From assembly GCA_039654915.1 (NCBI GenBank), contig CM077593.1, positions 82,254,501-82,318,500 on the forward strand: a stretch of DNA of 64,000 nucleotides, in the 5' to 3' direction. Of this stretch, positions 36,573 to 49,965 are shown one piece after another. The stretch comes from Aquilaria yunnanensis (Eukaryota; Streptophyta; Magnoliopsida; Malvales; Thymelaeaceae). Position 1 is the first letter of the stretch; each line of letters starts with the position of its first letter. The translations under genes and the position numbers were made by a program. The notes under the pieces were generated by a model, which searched no databases, was not told where the DNA came from, and saw only the letters and a program-made list of their open reading frames with translations.

Positions 36573-37570
36573 ATGATTCTTAATCTAGTATGTTCTAAGG
36601 TTAATTTAACTTCGGTGCCTAGACACACATGGTGGATAGATTCTAGTGCAACAACTCACATCAATGTGTCTATGCAGGGTTGCTTGAGTTGCCAAAAGCC
36701 AAGTGATAGTAAAAGATACATCTATGTGGATGACAGCAAGTTGGTGCAAGTTGAAGCAATTGGGACATTTAGATTATTGTTAAGAACTTGATTTTATTTG
36801 AGCTTGAATGAGACTTTTATTGTACCATTTTTTAAATGGAATTTAGTTTCTATTTCTGTTTTGGACAAATTTGGATATTTTTGTTCAATTAAAAATATTA
36901 AATTTAGTCTTTCTCAAGATTCAAAAATGGTTGGTATCGATTTTTTGTCAGTTAGCAATAATCTTTATATACTTAATACAATTGCTTCATTGAATGAAAC
37001 TTTTCATACAACTACTGAAGGAGTAAAGCGTAAATTAACCTAAGAGAATTTTGCTTCATTGTGGCACAAGATATTAGGTCATATCTCTAAGCAATTGAAA
37101 TACTTGTGTTAGATGGAATTCTTGATCCGCCCAATTTTACAGATTTTGACATTTGTATTAATTGCATAAAGGGAAAACAGACAAACACTAAGAGATTAAG
37201 TGTCAACAAGTCTTCACACATGTTAAAAATGATACATACAGATATTTATGGGTTATTCGCTATAGCCTCTTAGAATGGTCAATGATATTTTATTACGTTC
37301 ATAGAAGAATTCTCACATTATGGCTACCTATATCTCATTCATAAAAAGTCCCAGTCACTGAATGTGTTCAAAAGTTTTAAAGCTAAAGTTGAAAATCAAC
37401 TCAACAAAAGAATTAAAGCTGTTAGATCTGACTGTGGTGGGGAATACTATGGTAGACATGATGGCTCAGGTGAATAGTGTCCAAGACCCTTTGCTAAATT
37501 CCTAGAATAATACAGTGTCATCCTACAGTACACCATGTCTGGATCTCCTAGCATGAATAGTCAAAACCCC
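36573..37570 (+). pseudogene. Copia protease and integrase remnant
   Basis: WWIDSSATTHI is the protease active site (normally DSGAT; Gly is Ser here). FKWNLVSISVLDKFGYF follows. LWHKILGHIS is the GAG-pre-integrase start, and integrase-core fragments (around YHIDIY/TDIYGL-type and HLIHKKSQSLNVFK) run to about 37560. Many stops; inactive. Confidence 0.8.
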
Positions 37571-38129
37571 TTATGAGCTTTGGACGTCCAAAAAGCGTAG
37601 TCTAAAGCACTTTCACATTTAGGGTTGCCCAGTTGAAGCTAGGCCTTACAAGCCGAATGAAAAAAAAAACTGGACTCTAGGAAAATTAATTGTTATTTTG
37701 TTGGATACTTTAAGAGGTCTAGGAGTTACAAGTTTTATGATCCCACATCTAAGGCAATTTTTGAGATGGGTAGTGTCATTTCTTTGAGGAAGTTGAGTTT
37801 GCACGAGAAGATAAGATTATGGACCTCATTTTTGAAAAGGAATGTATAACCATTCCCATGGTTCCTCTTGACAATGATCAAACTTCTATTCCTTTCATTG
37901 TTCAAGAAGAAAATCAAGACAATGTCTAAGAACTCCTAATTCAAAATCAAGAAATTGTTTAAGAAGAACAAACCCAACAACCTCAATAACCAATGCCATT
38001 AAAAAGATCCACTAGAGAAAGGAGAAGTCGATTCTAGATGATTATATCATCTTTCTCTAAGAAAATGATGATGACAATGGATTGATGAAAGATGATTCGA
38101 TCAACTTTCGTCAAGTCATTGAAAGTCCT

Positions 38130-38790
38130 AGTTCTTAAAAGTGGATTGATGTCATGAGGGAAAAGATAAAGTCTATGACAGACAATGACATTTAGGAACT
38201 TGTCTCTTTACCCAAAGTGCAAAACCCATTGGTTGAAAATGGATTTTTAACACCAAAAGGGACTCAAAGGGTAATGTAAAGAAGTATAAAGCTCATCTTA
38301 TCATGAAAGGCTTTACACAAAAGGGAGGCATCGATTATAAAGAGACTTTTCCTCTGGTTTCATCGAAAGACACTTCTATGATAATAATGACATTAGTGGT
38401 GCATTTTAACCTTGAGTTACATCAGATGAATGTTAAGATGGTGTTTCTCAATGGTGACATTGATGAGATGATCTATATGGTGCAACCATAAAATTGTGTA
38501 TTTGAAGATGCAAAGCAAATGGATTGCAAATTAAAGAAATATATCTATGGTCTAAAGCAAGCTTCCCATCAATGGTGTCATGAATTTAACCAAGTTGTCA
38601 TTTCATTTGGTTTTGAGATGAATGTAGTTAATGATTATGTATACCACAAGTTTAGTGGGAGTAAGAATATTTTCTTGCTTTTATATGTCAATGATATACT
38701 GTTTACAGCAATGATATAAGCTTATTACATGAAACCAAGAGATTTCTATCAAAAAATTTGAGATGTAAGATCTTGGTGATGCCTTTTTTG
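38130..38790 (+). pseudogene. Copia reverse transcriptase remnant
   Basis: Intact blocks are GFTQKGGIDYKETFPLVSS, LELHQMNVKMVFLNGDID and YIYGLKQASHQW. The catalytic box reads LLYVNDILF, with Asn for the first Asp of YVDD. Stop codons after 38489 and 38717. Confidence 0.9.
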
Positions 38791-39640
38791 TATTAGGTAT
38801 ACAAATACACCATGATCGCTCTCGAGATATTCTTGGGTTATCACAAAAGAGCTATATCAAGAAAGTACTTAAAAGGTTTGGCATGTAGGATTGTAAACCG
38901 GGGGACACCCCTATAGCTAAAGGAGAAAAATTTAGTCTCAATCAATGCCCCAATAATAATTATGAGGCTAAAGAAATGCATAACATTCCCTATGCCTCAG
39001 CCATAAGAAGTTTGGTGTACGTTCAATTTTATACATGACCAGATATTGTGTACATTGTTAGGATGCAGGGCAGATACTTGAGTAATCTTGGAATGGATCA
39101 TTGGAAAGCAGCTAAATGGGTCAAGTGGTACTTGCAAGGAACAAAGGATTACATGCTCATATATAAAAGATCAAAATCAGTTATAAATCATTGGCTATTC
39201 TAATTCCAATTTCGCTGGATGCCAAGATAGTTAGAAGTCCACATCAGGTTATATATACTTATTTCCTAGAAGAGCTGTTTCCTAGAAAGGCATCAAGTAG
39301 ACAGTCATAGCTTTTTTCACCATGGTAGCAAAATATATAGCTTGTCATTAGGCATCCAACCATGTCATATGGCTTAAGAATTTTGTCATTCGGCTGCAAA
39401 TTACGGATGATATTGAAAGACCATTTAAGTCATTTTGTGACAATAAGTCAATTATTCTACATTCCAATAACAACTCTAGCTTGGTAAAGCCAAAGCATAT
39501 TTGACGTTAAGTTTCAGGTTGTTAAAGAAAGAATTCAGAATGATCAGTTGTCTGTAGAACATGTTGGAATGAATTCCATGATTACGGATCCACTTACTCA
39601 TGGATTGCCACCTAAGGTCTTCCATGAGTAGGTCACTCAT
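38790..39640 (+). pseudogene. Copia RNase H and C-terminal remnant
   Basis: Reads through LGIQIHHDRS-like, SQKSYIKKVLKRFGM and RSLVYVQF-type blocks in shifting frames, then a degenerate RNase H region ending near GLPPKVFHE (about 39603-39630), the usual copia C-terminus. Multiple stops. Confidence 0.75.
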
Positions 39641-40080
39641 ATAGGTATTGTATATCTTTAAGATATACAGATTTAGTGAGAGTTTGTACTTTTAGATGCT
39701 CAAGAATTATGGACACTTTTATAGCTATTTATGGATTATTACGGTTATTTTCTATAGAAATAAATTTTATAGTTTATATTCATTATGAATTTAATGACAT
39801 TGTTCACACTAATGTTGGACCAATTGAAAATAGACATGTTAAGATCACGTTGCATGTAATCTTCATACTACACATCCAAGCTTGATTCATGTCATTCAAT
39901 TTGTGTCAAAACACGTGACCATTGATGGGTTTTGTTACAATACTATTAATGATAATAGATTTGATCCTATGTTGATATAGTTGGCGGAGGAAATTGGATA
40001 ATATGCTTTTGGTGATGATAGCTTCTTTTGAGGTACTCATAATGTTATAATGCACAATTATTAGTTATACATATAGCACA

Positions 40081-40090
40081 AGTGGGAGAT
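40081..40090 (+). other. Copia polypurine tract
   Basis: AGTGGGAGAT immediately before the 3' LTR, the classic plant copia PPT. Confidence 0.9.
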
Positions 40091-40580
40091 TGTTGGATTT
40101 TTATATGGGCTAATATGTGAATAAATTATGCATTATATATGCTATCAAAATGTTTGGCCCAATTGAAAGTGATCTAATAAAGTTTAGGTTTGGGCTTTAG
40201 ACAACTTGTGATGTGTGGACAATTTTAATGTGTAAAGGCCAAAGTGTAACTTTTATTTCTATGATAGACTAAAATAAAAGATAGAAAAAACTGACATGGT
40301 CAGTCTATATAAAAAGGCTATGGCTCCCAAATCATACGTACTAGGGTTTTCTTACTTTAATTTTCAGCCTCCTTTAAGCCCTCGTCGTTAGAGAGAGCAA
40401 AGAGGAACTCGTGCTTATGGGATTCAAAGACAACAAGCCATAAGATTATCCTTCTACAATCTTCCAATGGATCCAAATACACTTCCGGTTTTACATTTGG
40501 TCTAGTCTTGATGATTCAACATGAATTATCTTAAGTTTTATGGTTGATTGTTTTAATTCAAGGAATCAAATTTTCTAACA
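40091..40580 (+). repeat. 3' LTR of the copia element
   Basis: 490 bp, TGTTGG...TCTAACA; partner of 28594-29064. Confidence 0.9.
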
Positions 40581-42181
40581 TGATATAGCAGGGTGACAAA
40601 GGTGATATTTCACCATTTTTCTCAATTTATCATGTAACTACAAGACTTGCATGAAAGAAAATTGAGAGGATGCAGAAGAGGAAGAAAGACAAGCGGAAGA
40701 ACAAGAAAAAAGCCAACGAAAGAGGAAGAAATTCAAGTTGGGTGCAATTTGCATGGTGCGTGCATTTTATCCTTTGCCTATAGTTAAAACAGAGTTACCT
40801 ATAGTTAAAACTGACATTAAAGGATATTTATGAACAATTAAATTCAATTCAATTGGTGATTAAATTGAAAATAATAAAAAATAGTAGTGTTCCAAATTGT
40901 TATTGATAAATTCAGAAAAAGTTAGTAGTTACATAAAGCTTTGCTTGAATATGATTGTGCTCGGTATTAGACCAAAACCTAAGAGCCTAATCGTCAAATA
41001 TATAGGAGAGTTTGTGGACCAACAAAGCAAAGCCTGTGTATAGCAACATGAGGCAAAGGTTGTCAAGACCAGGATCCTACCTTGGATCAGATTTTGCCGT
41101 GAAAAATTGGGATCACAAGATGCTATCAAAACCTGAAATTTCTTATCTAAATAATATAGGTCAGGTAAAATATCAATTATATTGGACACCCATGTAAAAC
41201 TTGAGTGCCATAATAATATTGTAACACAACACAGTTAGTTTCCAAAATGAAAAGTAAATTATTTTGTATATTTAATTACAAATTGTATGTTACTTTTACT
41301 TAAAAATTATTACCTGTCCCTCTATTGCAACTTTTTCTTTGTTTCATTAGGCCATCGCAAATCAACTCTTTCTCCCTATCTCTCACAACTTCCCCATTTC
41401 TGTATCTTTTTCTCTCCTCCTCTCTCATAACTTTCTCTCTCTCCTTCATCTCACCTCATTTCTCTTTCTCTGGCTCATAGCTTTTTCTCTGCTTCTCTTA
41501 TTGCAATGCATGAGAAGAAAAAAAAGGGCAAATCAACTCTTGCATCTCAATTATTTCTTCATTTGGCTAGGAAAAGATTTAGAGCGAAGTGGTTTTAATT
41601 AGCTGACGGTGATGGAGCAAAATGAGCAAGGGCGAGGCAATGATGATGAAGCATGGTTACAGTGACCACTAAGATCGTTAGGATCTTAGCTTCCCATGAT
41701 CCTAGGATTTTGAACGCGATCTGACCATGATCCTAGTACGGCATCAATCCGATTTGAATAGATTTTATGGATTTAAATCTTAGGATCGTGTAATCTTACG
41801 ATCTGAATCGTGTTTTTAAGAATCTTGCATGAGGCATAAAGAACATTTTTGCAAAACCAAAAGACTGTGTTTTGTAATTTATCGATAGTTAATGCCAAAA
41901 TAGTTGCATAAAACCAAAATATTAGGTATGACATTTTACCGAAAATTTGAGACTCGATTGTGAAGCTTGAAAGTTCATGAGCCAACAAGACAAAAGCTAA
42001 GATTTTAGATATTAAGAGTGGTCCTTTCTTGGAACTTGAGGATCTTTGTATTTTGAAAAAACTGATCACTTATATTAAAAAGTGGCCATCTCATATAGTC
42101 GATGAAGCTTTTACCTCCTACAAGAATCTCTCTCAGCGATCACTTCATTCAAAGTTCTCCTTTATCTTAAAATCACTTATG
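40581..42181. other. Intergenic, nothing recognised
   Basis: AT-rich with a CT-rich stretch (41335-41500). CATGATCCTAG recurs at 41690-41740 with TTAGGATCGTG nearby, possibly a decayed small element. The short ORFs show no family resemblance. Confidence 0.4.
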
Positions 42182-42892
42182 TCAAAACCAGACCAGACCG
42201 GCTGGTTAGACTGCTAACCGTTCACCTCGACGGCCCGGTTAACGATTCCTTTTATACTTCATCAAAACTAGAAAAAACCGTTCAGAACTGTTAAACCGAT
42301 GAACCAACTAACCAGTGGCCCAAGCACAATTACTTGAAAATTTTAAAAAGCAGAAGGAAAAGAAGGAAGAAGATGAAAAAAAAAAAAAAGAGCACAGGAA
42401 ATTGAAGACAAAAAGAAAGAGAAGAAGAAGAAAGAAGATGAACAAAAAAAAAAGAGAAACAGAAGAAATTAAAGATGAAAGGGAAGAGGAGAAGAAGAAA
42501 GAAATGAAAACAAGGGAACAAAAAGAAGAAGAGAAGAAGAAGGAAAAGTAATAGGGCTAAAAAAAGATGAAAGAGGACGGGACCGGAGGAAATGAAGGAC
42601 AGTAAGAAGAAAGAGATGTAAAGCGAAAAGAAGAAAGTGTTGACGGTTTGGTGAGAGACACAACACATTTATATTAGGGTTTGTAATTTTATATTACATA
42701 AAATGTAAATTTAGTCCCTATACTATTTACAAAAATTTATTTTGATCATGCTCTCTCTATTTTTTTCATGTCACTCAATAGTCATATAATATAAGTATAA
42801 AAGAATAATGAACCAACAATTTAACTAGTTTAACTGGTTAAACCTTGACCCAAAAATTTTGATGGTTTAAAGTACGGTTCGGTTTTAAAAAC
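42182..42892. mobile_element. MITE with AAACCGAACC-type ends
   Basis: The left end TCAAAACCAGACCAGACCGG and right end GGTTCGGTTTTAAAAA are imperfect inverted repeats, with further inverted AACCGGTT-like words inside (GGCTGGTTAGAC at left, AGTTTAACTGGTTAAACC at right). The core is a purine tract (42340-42640) that opens a Lys/Glu-rich frame of no significance. Confidence 0.5.
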
Positions 42893-42933
42893 ACTACATG
42901 AAATTAGTTTAGGCTTCTTGGATTCCTTAAAAG

Positions 42934-44860
42934 CACTACAAGAAAGTAGGATTTTTCAGATTGTCTATATCATAGGAAAATCACTGAAATAATTATTTTC
43001 CATGAAAAAAATCATCACACAAAGTAGTAGGAAATAACAGTGTTAGCAATAATAATTGTCGAACCTTGTGGCAATTTTTTGATGTTTGCATTTCTTATGA
43101 TTTTTCTGATGGCAGATTTGACAGCAACTGTGGGCTTCTTATTCCTACGATTTTCTTATAATTTTTCGTACGATGATTTTTACGTAATTCTTTTCCTATG
43201 ATTTTGTAATAATTGTATTTCCTACAATTTTGCTGCACCCACATTTCCTACGATTTTTTTATGATTGGCCATTATGTTTTTCTATTAATTATGTATATAT
43301 TGATATATGATTGCAAATATATAATTTAACTACTAAGAGAACAATTGTATATATTGATTTATTTATTTAATTACTACTAAGAGAATAATTTTATTCCTAA
43401 CATCATCTTATTAACGCATACTAATTTAATTTTATTCCTAATTAAGGAAATAAACTCACAACATGTCATTAATTTTAGGAATAAACAAAACAAATTAAAC
43501 AACAACTTAATTATTACCAACCATCAACATCTAATTAAATAGAACTAAAAATATGTAATTAATACAAACTAACAACATCTAATTAATACCTATGTTATTA
43601 TAATTCTTTGTGTGTGTATACAAGTAATTAAATTAAAGGAAGGGAAAAAGGCATAACTGGAGGAGTGAAGCCGCGGAGAAGTTGAGGAGAAGAGGAGAAG
43701 GACAAATGGAGATGAAGTGGAGAGGAGAAGAGCCTGGATATTCATAAGCAGATGGTGACGATTCAGTGATGGCATTTCCTACAATATTCCTACGATTTTT
43801 GAGAAGTGTTTTCAACGATTTCAAGTCAATTTAGGGTGCGTCTAAAAATCGTAGGAAATAGTTTTTGTACTCCGCCCTCCCAAAGTTCAATTATTTACCC
43901 TTTCCCGCCCCAAAATTCCCTCCCTATTTTCAATTCTTTATTTTTCCACACTTGTTCCTACAATTTTCCCATAATTTTCCTAGGACTACACAAAGCTATT
44001 TCAGATGATTTTGAGTCAATTTTTTATGATTGTCTTAAAATGCCCACAAATATTTAAAATGATTTCCCTACTATTTTTAATAAATTAGTAGGAAATTAGT
44101 GGGACATTAAAAGATTAAATGAGTAAATTAATGGGAATTTAAAAAGATTAAAAGAGTACATTAGTTGGAAATTAAAAGATTAAATTAATACTTTAATTTA
44201 CCAAAATATTATGTTTGTTATTTATTAACACAGCCATGGATGAAAAATCAAAGGTTCAATGAATAAATATTTACATGAGAACTATATGCTTTCTTACGAA
44301 TCTAGTATTCAAACAACAACAATATATATTAAAAAAAAGATAAGATATAAACCACTAACCTCAATGTGAGAGATTTTTTAATAGCACTGTACATGAAAAA
44401 AAATGAATATTAGGAATGTGCGGAAGCAGCAATTGAAGAAAAAGAGCAAAGAGATTAGCGGCCGGGAGAAATATGTAGGAAAATTGTAGCATAATATTAA
44501 CAAAAGTGAAAATGAAGGAAAATTGTAGAATGTTTTTTCCTACGAAAAAGTTTTTGCTAAAAATTTATTCGCAACAAAATCGTAAGAAAAACTATTTGTA
44601 GGAAAATCTTAGGAAGCTTTTCATATGACTTTGCGACAATTTCAGTTCCTTCGATTTTTTCCATACGAAATTGTCGCATGCCTTCCCATGCTTATTTCCT
44701 GCAAAGTCATTTTAACACTTTTTTGACAATTTTAACGTCGCAACACAAGGAGTAGCAAAATCATAGGATAAATGCCCGTTGACTAATCAACTTCAACATT
44801 TTAGACCATTTTCTTACAATTTTTTTTCCTATAATTAAAATCATAGCACTCATGTGTAGG
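42934..44860. mobile_element. Non-autonomous CACTA element
   Basis: It begins CACTACAAGAAAGTAGGATT, the canonical plant CACTA terminus. The right end (TAGCACTCATGTGTAGG) is a degenerate inverted version. Subterminal regions are packed with CCTACGATTTT / AAAATCGTAGGAAA words in both orientations (43090-43270, 43780-44060, 44540-44760). The core is purine-rich (43630-43760). No transposase ORF. It adjoins the LINE fragment to its right. Confidence 0.75.
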
Positions 44861-45737
44861 AAATGCCCCTCTCCCTTTTGGTGAAGTATACAATATTTTT
44901 GTGGAAGTGTCTATCTCTATCTAGAGCTCCACCAATGAAAACAATTTTTACTATTCATGGTCATTTTGTCGACTCCCTCTACCCTCATTGTTACTCTGTT
45001 CCAGAGATGATGTTTCACCTTTTCTGGGAGTGTATGAGATCGAAACATATCTAGGGTAACTTTTGCACACAGTCATCACCCAACCTTTATGCATCCTTTG
45101 AGGAATGCATTATTATTACGTCAAAACCACAACTCAGATAGAACGGTTTCCTCTCCTTATAGCTGCCCATTGGACCATCTGGTTAGCCGGAGTGAGTGTT
45201 TGTTTAGAAATGCCCATTTTCTTGCTACATCCTTAAATCTCCATACCACACTCACATTATGTCACTCATGGGGCCACAATCAAAATCAGTTTTAGCATCC
45301 GTGTTCGGAATTTTTTGTGATAGACATGACCTGGCATCATAACTCAGGGATGGATGCAGCTGCTTGGGTATGATTAGTAATTAATGCCTCTCCAAGATAT
45401 TGTCATCGCACTGTTATTCTCCATTGTGAATTTCCTTTAGCAGTGAAGCTCAATGTTGTTCATGGTATAGTTGCATTTACAGCAATTCAAGGAATGTGAG
45501 TAATTACTATTCTTATAGATAGTTCGCAGGTCCTACAATTTTTTTCTGGGCACATTATCTATCATTAGGGACCTTAGCCATATGACCAGCCAAAGGAAAC
45601 GATGGATTCTATCTATCGTTGCTTGATTATTGTGGTGCCATGACAGAATGAATTGCCTGTCCATCAACTTGGTACTCATACTCTTCCTTGATCTCTATGT
45701 TCTTATATTCTGAGTAGCAAAAAAAAAAAAAAAAAAG
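44861..45737 (+). mobile_element. LINE 3' fragment with poly(A)
   Basis: The zinc-binding domain reads FLWKCLSLSRAPPM, then MFHLFWECMRS (the 'E-x2-x-HLFxxC' block). After a decayed linker a RNase H frame follows at about 45350-45560 with DSSQVLQFFSGH. The element ends in 19 A (45719-45737). It is heavily mutated and 5'-truncated, or its 5' part was lost at the CACTA junction. It is distinct from the minus-strand LINE. Confidence 0.75.
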
Positions 45738-46154
45738 TGACCGTAATGGAACCATAACGGAATTCTTCATAAACATTGCGGAAATCAAATAATGTGCTCG
45801 AATTAGGTTCCTCGTATATTTTCCCAAACACATGACCGAAATCTCCAAGACTGACTGTAGAGTTCATAATGGAGTAGATATTTATCCAACGGCTAAAACC
45901 ATGATAGTGCTCTCTAAGAAAAGCCTTTGCCGTCAACCCTTACTCTCCATTTATTCCTACTAAAAAAAAGTCATCTCCCATTGACTATAAATTATAGAAA
46001 CAAACATCGTTCCATTAGTAAGTATTCATCAGTATTACCGGCTCTTGTTTCCAATTTCATCTGCTTCTGATTTTTATGTGCACACAGGTCAAGTGTTTGA
46101 TGGGAACGTCACGTTGAACTGAAGGCAATTTCAATTAAACAAGAAAAAAAATTA
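45738..46154. other. Intergenic, nothing recognised
   Basis: A minus-strand frame of about 77 codons (45703-45936) has mixed composition but no family resemblance, and part of it lies in the LINE poly(A). Confidence 0.35.
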
Positions 46155-46379
46155 CTACCTCCGTTTTAAATTCTTTATTGTACTTCTGTTTTTGGATTTA
46201 AGTTTGAATTGAGTTTATCTATATTTTTATTTGGTAAATTTTTATTTTAAAAAGATATATTAGAAACTGCAAGTCTTATAGTTTTGAATTTAATTTTTTC
46301 TAAATTAATTATTAAACAATAATATAATTAAATTTAAGTAAAAAAACTAAACAGAGTAAAAAATTTGGGATAGAAGAAA
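46155..46379. mobile_element. Stowaway-like MITE
   Basis: The left end CTACCTCCGTTTTAAATTC and right end AAATTTGGGATAGAAGAAA are the imperfect terminal inverted repeats of plant Tc1/mariner Stowaway MITEs (CTCCCTCCGT type), flanked by TA on each side. 225 bp, AT-rich. A partial second right end (AAAATTTTGAGAGAGAAGCAG, here AAAATTTTGAGAGAG) lies at about 46465-46485. Confidence 0.7.
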
Positions 46380-46672
46380 TAATCACTAATGGATGATTAA
46401 TTATCAAATAATAATATAAATAAATTTAAACCAAATTTAAGTAAAAAATCTAAAATAAAGCAAAAATTTTGAGAGAGAAGCAGTATTCACTAGCGAATGA
46501 GACCGGTAGCCAGCCACAATAGAATTGGTCCCACTTAGAAGTTTGTCCGGCTTGGCTGCTGCAGCACATGCTCAAAGCTTTTGACGAATTGCAAACGCTT
46601 CTGCTCCCACAGCTTGAATCAGCAAACCTGCCAGGATACAGAAAACAAAACACCTGTCGTCCCCGTCTTGAC

Positions 46673-46725
<53 letters not shown>

Positions 46726-47006
46726 CGCAGTGAATTGTTTGGATAAGGGTAGAACATGTCTAGACTCAAGATAAAATAAGAAGTTTCAATCTAGAAATTT
46801 AAAATTTAGAAAGAAATAAGCCTCAATAATTTCATTAATCAAAGATTTTATATCTTACACACATGCACAAGTTTTTATATAGCCAGCCATTAAAGTTCTA
46901 AACCAACTAGTATAGGAAAAGTCAAAATTAATTCTAGTTAAGAAATCTAATCCTAATTGATATCTTTTTTCAATAAAAGATCTCAAGGAAAATCCCATTT
47001 AATACC
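46380..47006. other. Intergenic with (AT)n
   Basis: Contains the partial MITE end and an (AT)n microsatellite at about 46679-46723. No gene seen. Confidence 0.5.
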
Positions 47007-48684
47007 TGTTGACACCCAATTTCGTCCGGCTTAAAAATAAAAAAAATAAAAAAAATTAATTAAATTAAAAATTAAAAAAATTTATTGAATTACTTAATTA
47101 ATTGATTACTTAATTAAAAAATAATAATAGTAATAATGGCAATATTATTTTAGGGGCGTTCTTTTTTAGTTTGTATGTTAAAAAAAAAGGGGAAGAAGAA
47201 GAAAAAAAAAAAAAAATAAAAAATAATAAATTAAATCTAAATTAATTAAAATTAAAAATTATTAATTAATTAATTAATTAAAAAGAAAAAAAATAAAAAA
47301 ATAAAAATAATAATAAAAAAATGGGGAGGGTGGCCGACAGAGGCTCCCCCTCCCCTTATCCCTTATCTCCTCTCGCCCCCTTATCTCTAATCTTATCTTC
47401 TCCCTCCCTCTCACGAACTCTTATCCCTCTTTCTCTGGCAACATGAGAGAACAGAGAGACAGCTTCTAGGCTCTCTCTCTCTCTCTCTGGCTCAAAGACA
47501 GAGCTCTCTCTCTCTCGCCTTTCCCTCGGAATAAAAAAAGACAACTCCTCTCTCTCTCACGGAGAGCTCTGACTCTCTGGCTCCCTCCATCGAGCTCTCG
47601 TCTCTCCCTCTCCAAACAAAGCTCTCTCGTTCTCCTTCTTTCTCCCATCACCAGCTCGCCTCGCCTCCGTCTCTTGTCCCGCCGCCGCTGCCAGCCCGTC
47701 GTCACTGCCGCTTCTTCCCCTGTCTCCGTCAATCCGTCACAGCTCTGCCCGCCGCTTCTGTCCGTCGCTCCAGCCACATCGCCGCCACCTCCAGTCTCCA
47801 CCTGTCCCGTCCGGCGCCGCGCCCACCTCTGCTGCGTGCAGGCACATCTCCCTCGCTCGCGCTCCATCACCGACGCCCATCACTGCTTCGCCGCGACGCC
47901 GCGTTGCTCCACCGGCCAAGGACGACGCCTCCAGTCCTCCGCCGCGCCAGCACCGTTCCGGATCCCCCTCGCGCCGTGCTCCCGGTGTCCGCCGTCGCGT
48001 CCAGTCACCTCTCCTGCTTTTTCCCTTCGTGTCGCGCCACCTACTCCGTCGTGCCTTCCTCCCGCCGCCTCCTTGCCTGCTGCCATATTTCCGATCGCCG
48101 ACGTCGCGCCTGAAGCTTCAGCCTCCTCCCGTCACATCCGTGCCCGCCGCGTCTTCCCTGCCGTTCTTCCTTCACCATCGTGTCTTCCCTCCACCGCCAC
48201 CTCGCCTCGCGCCACCGGAAGGCCTCCCTCCTCCATCTGCTGCGCTTCCTCCTCTGCCACGTCTCCCAGCCGTCGCCTCCTCCACCGTCGTGCCACTCCT
48301 GCTCACGCCTCCCTGTTGCGGAAACAAGAAACAGAAACGAAAACAACGATTTGACCAAGTCAAAATTTTAAAAATTTTGGGTAAAATTATTACTTAGCCC
48401 TTAATTCTTTTTATTTTATCCATTTAAGTTATTAATTTTATTTTCCTTACAGATTCATCACTGACAGCAAACTTTTTGTTTGTTTTTATTTTTCTTTGTT
48501 TCTTCTATTATTAGTTGATTTTATCTTACATTAATTTTGATCATTAAGAGAACAACATGCGACTTTGATTTGATATGTATATTCATGTATATTTATTGGA
48601 TTTTAGAATAGTTTAATTGTAATTCTTGTAATACATTAAATGTGTATCAATTTATTAGAAATCCGTCCTAAGATGTAACATATA

Positions 48685-48853
48685 TCCATGTCCAAATGAT
48701 TCGGTTAGAATCCATGGCTTGGATATTAATTAAAATTAAATAACGAGATCCTAAGACGGATCATATCCATGTCCAAATGATTCGGTTAGAATCCATGGCT
48801 TGGATATTAAATTCCATATCCGAATGATCCGGCAGGATCCACGGTTTGGAAGA
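48685..48853 (+). repeat. Hairpin repeats, upstream set
   Basis: Two units ATATCC..CCATG..GATTC-GGTTA-GAATC..CATGG..GGATAT (about 48692-48736 and 48767-48808) and one CCG..GATCC-GGCA-GGATC..CGG (about 48813-48852). Confidence 0.8.
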
Positions 48854-49184
48854 ACAAATTATATCCTAAACTTCTAATAAAAAATAATAATCGCCGCGAC
48901 ATTCAACAAAACCACCACCAGTCGCAAATAAATCGTTCGCCATCGTTCGACATCGAATCAGGGAAAAAAATCCGTTCGCGAATCCTCAGCTCGATTAAAA
49001 GTCGATTCAAATTCACGGTATAATCCTTCTTTAATCCTCCAAATTTTTTTTATTTTCATTTATACAAGTCACTAACCTTTTTTATTATTTCTGCAGAGTT
49101 AGCAATAATCTTTGTATGTTTATTATTATTATTGTTATTATTATTCTATTCAAGTCACTAACCATTTAATTTCTGCTATACTAA

Positions 49185-49965
49185 CAACTAACTTCACTAA
49201 CCACTAACTTTTATTATTATTGTTATCACTAACATTTAATTTCTGCTATACTAACAATTAATTGTGCTAACCACTAACTTTTATTATTATTGTTATCACT
49301 AACATTTAATTTTTGTTATACTAACAATTAATTGTGCTAACCAATAACTTTTAGTATTATTGTTATCACTAACATTTAATTTTTGCTATACTAACAATTA
49401 ATTGTGCTAACCACTAACTTTTATTATTATTGTTATCACTAACATTTAATTTTTGTTATACTAACAATTAATTGTGCTAACCAATAACTTTTAGTATTAT
49501 TGTTATCACTAACATTTAATTTTTGTTATACTAACAATTAATTGTGCTAACCAATAACTTTTAGTATTATTGTTATCACTAACATTTAATTTTTGTTATA
49601 CTAACAATTAATTGTGCTAACCACTAACTTTTAGTATTATTGTTATCACTAACTTTTATGTTTGTTATACTAACAATTAATTGTGCTAACCACTAACTTT
49701 TAGTATTATTGTTATCACTAACTTTTATGTTTGTTATACTAACAATTAACTGTGCTAACCACTAACTTTCATTATTATTGTTATCACTAACCATTTAATT
49801 TTTGCTATACTAACAATTAACTGTGCTAACCACTAACTTTCATTATTATTGTTATCACTAACCATTTAATTTTTGCTATACTAACAATTAACTGTACTGA
49901 CCGCTAACTTTTATTATTATTGTTGTCACTAACCATTTAATATTTGTTATACTAACAACTAACTT
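49185..49965 (+). repeat. 71-bp tandem array in the LTR
   Basis: About eleven units of about 71 bp. Each has TTATTATTGTTATCACTAAC, then CATTTAATTTTTGTTATAC, then AACAATTAATTGTGCTAACC with few substitutions. One unit type carries TTAGTATTATTG instead of TTATTATTATTG, in runs, which suggests segmental amplification. Confidence 0.9.

Larger units (their letters stand above)
28594..40580 (+). mobile_element. Decayed Ty1/copia retrotransposon with swollen leader
   Basis: Matching LTRs at 28594-29064 and 40091-40580 both start TGTTGGATTTTTATATG and end TTTTAACA / TTCTAACA. AGATA before and TGATA after match in 4 of 5 bases as target duplication. A TGGTATCAGACCC primer site follows the first LTR and AGTGGGAGAT precedes the second. 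Gag, protease, integrase, RT and RNase H remnants lie in copia order at 35.8-39.6 kb, all broken. Between PBS and gag, where a short leader is expected, lie about 6.7 kb of foreign or repetitive DNA. That makes the element about 12 kb, against roughly 5 kb for a simple copia element. Confidence 0.9.

Noticed and set aside
42315..42551. Lys/Glu-rich ORF of 78 codons
   Set aside because: Translation of a purine tract inside a MITE core; no domain.
45703..45936. 77-codon minus-strand ORF
   Set aside because: Overlaps the poly(A) tail of the LINE fragment, with no recognisable family.
47466..48397. Long overlapping ORFs in the GC-rich block of the 47-kb LTR (up to 226 codons)
   Set aside because: The block lies inside an LTR, open frames occur on both strands and in several phases, and the peptides are low-complexity Pro/Ser/Arg. 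High GC explains the missing stops.
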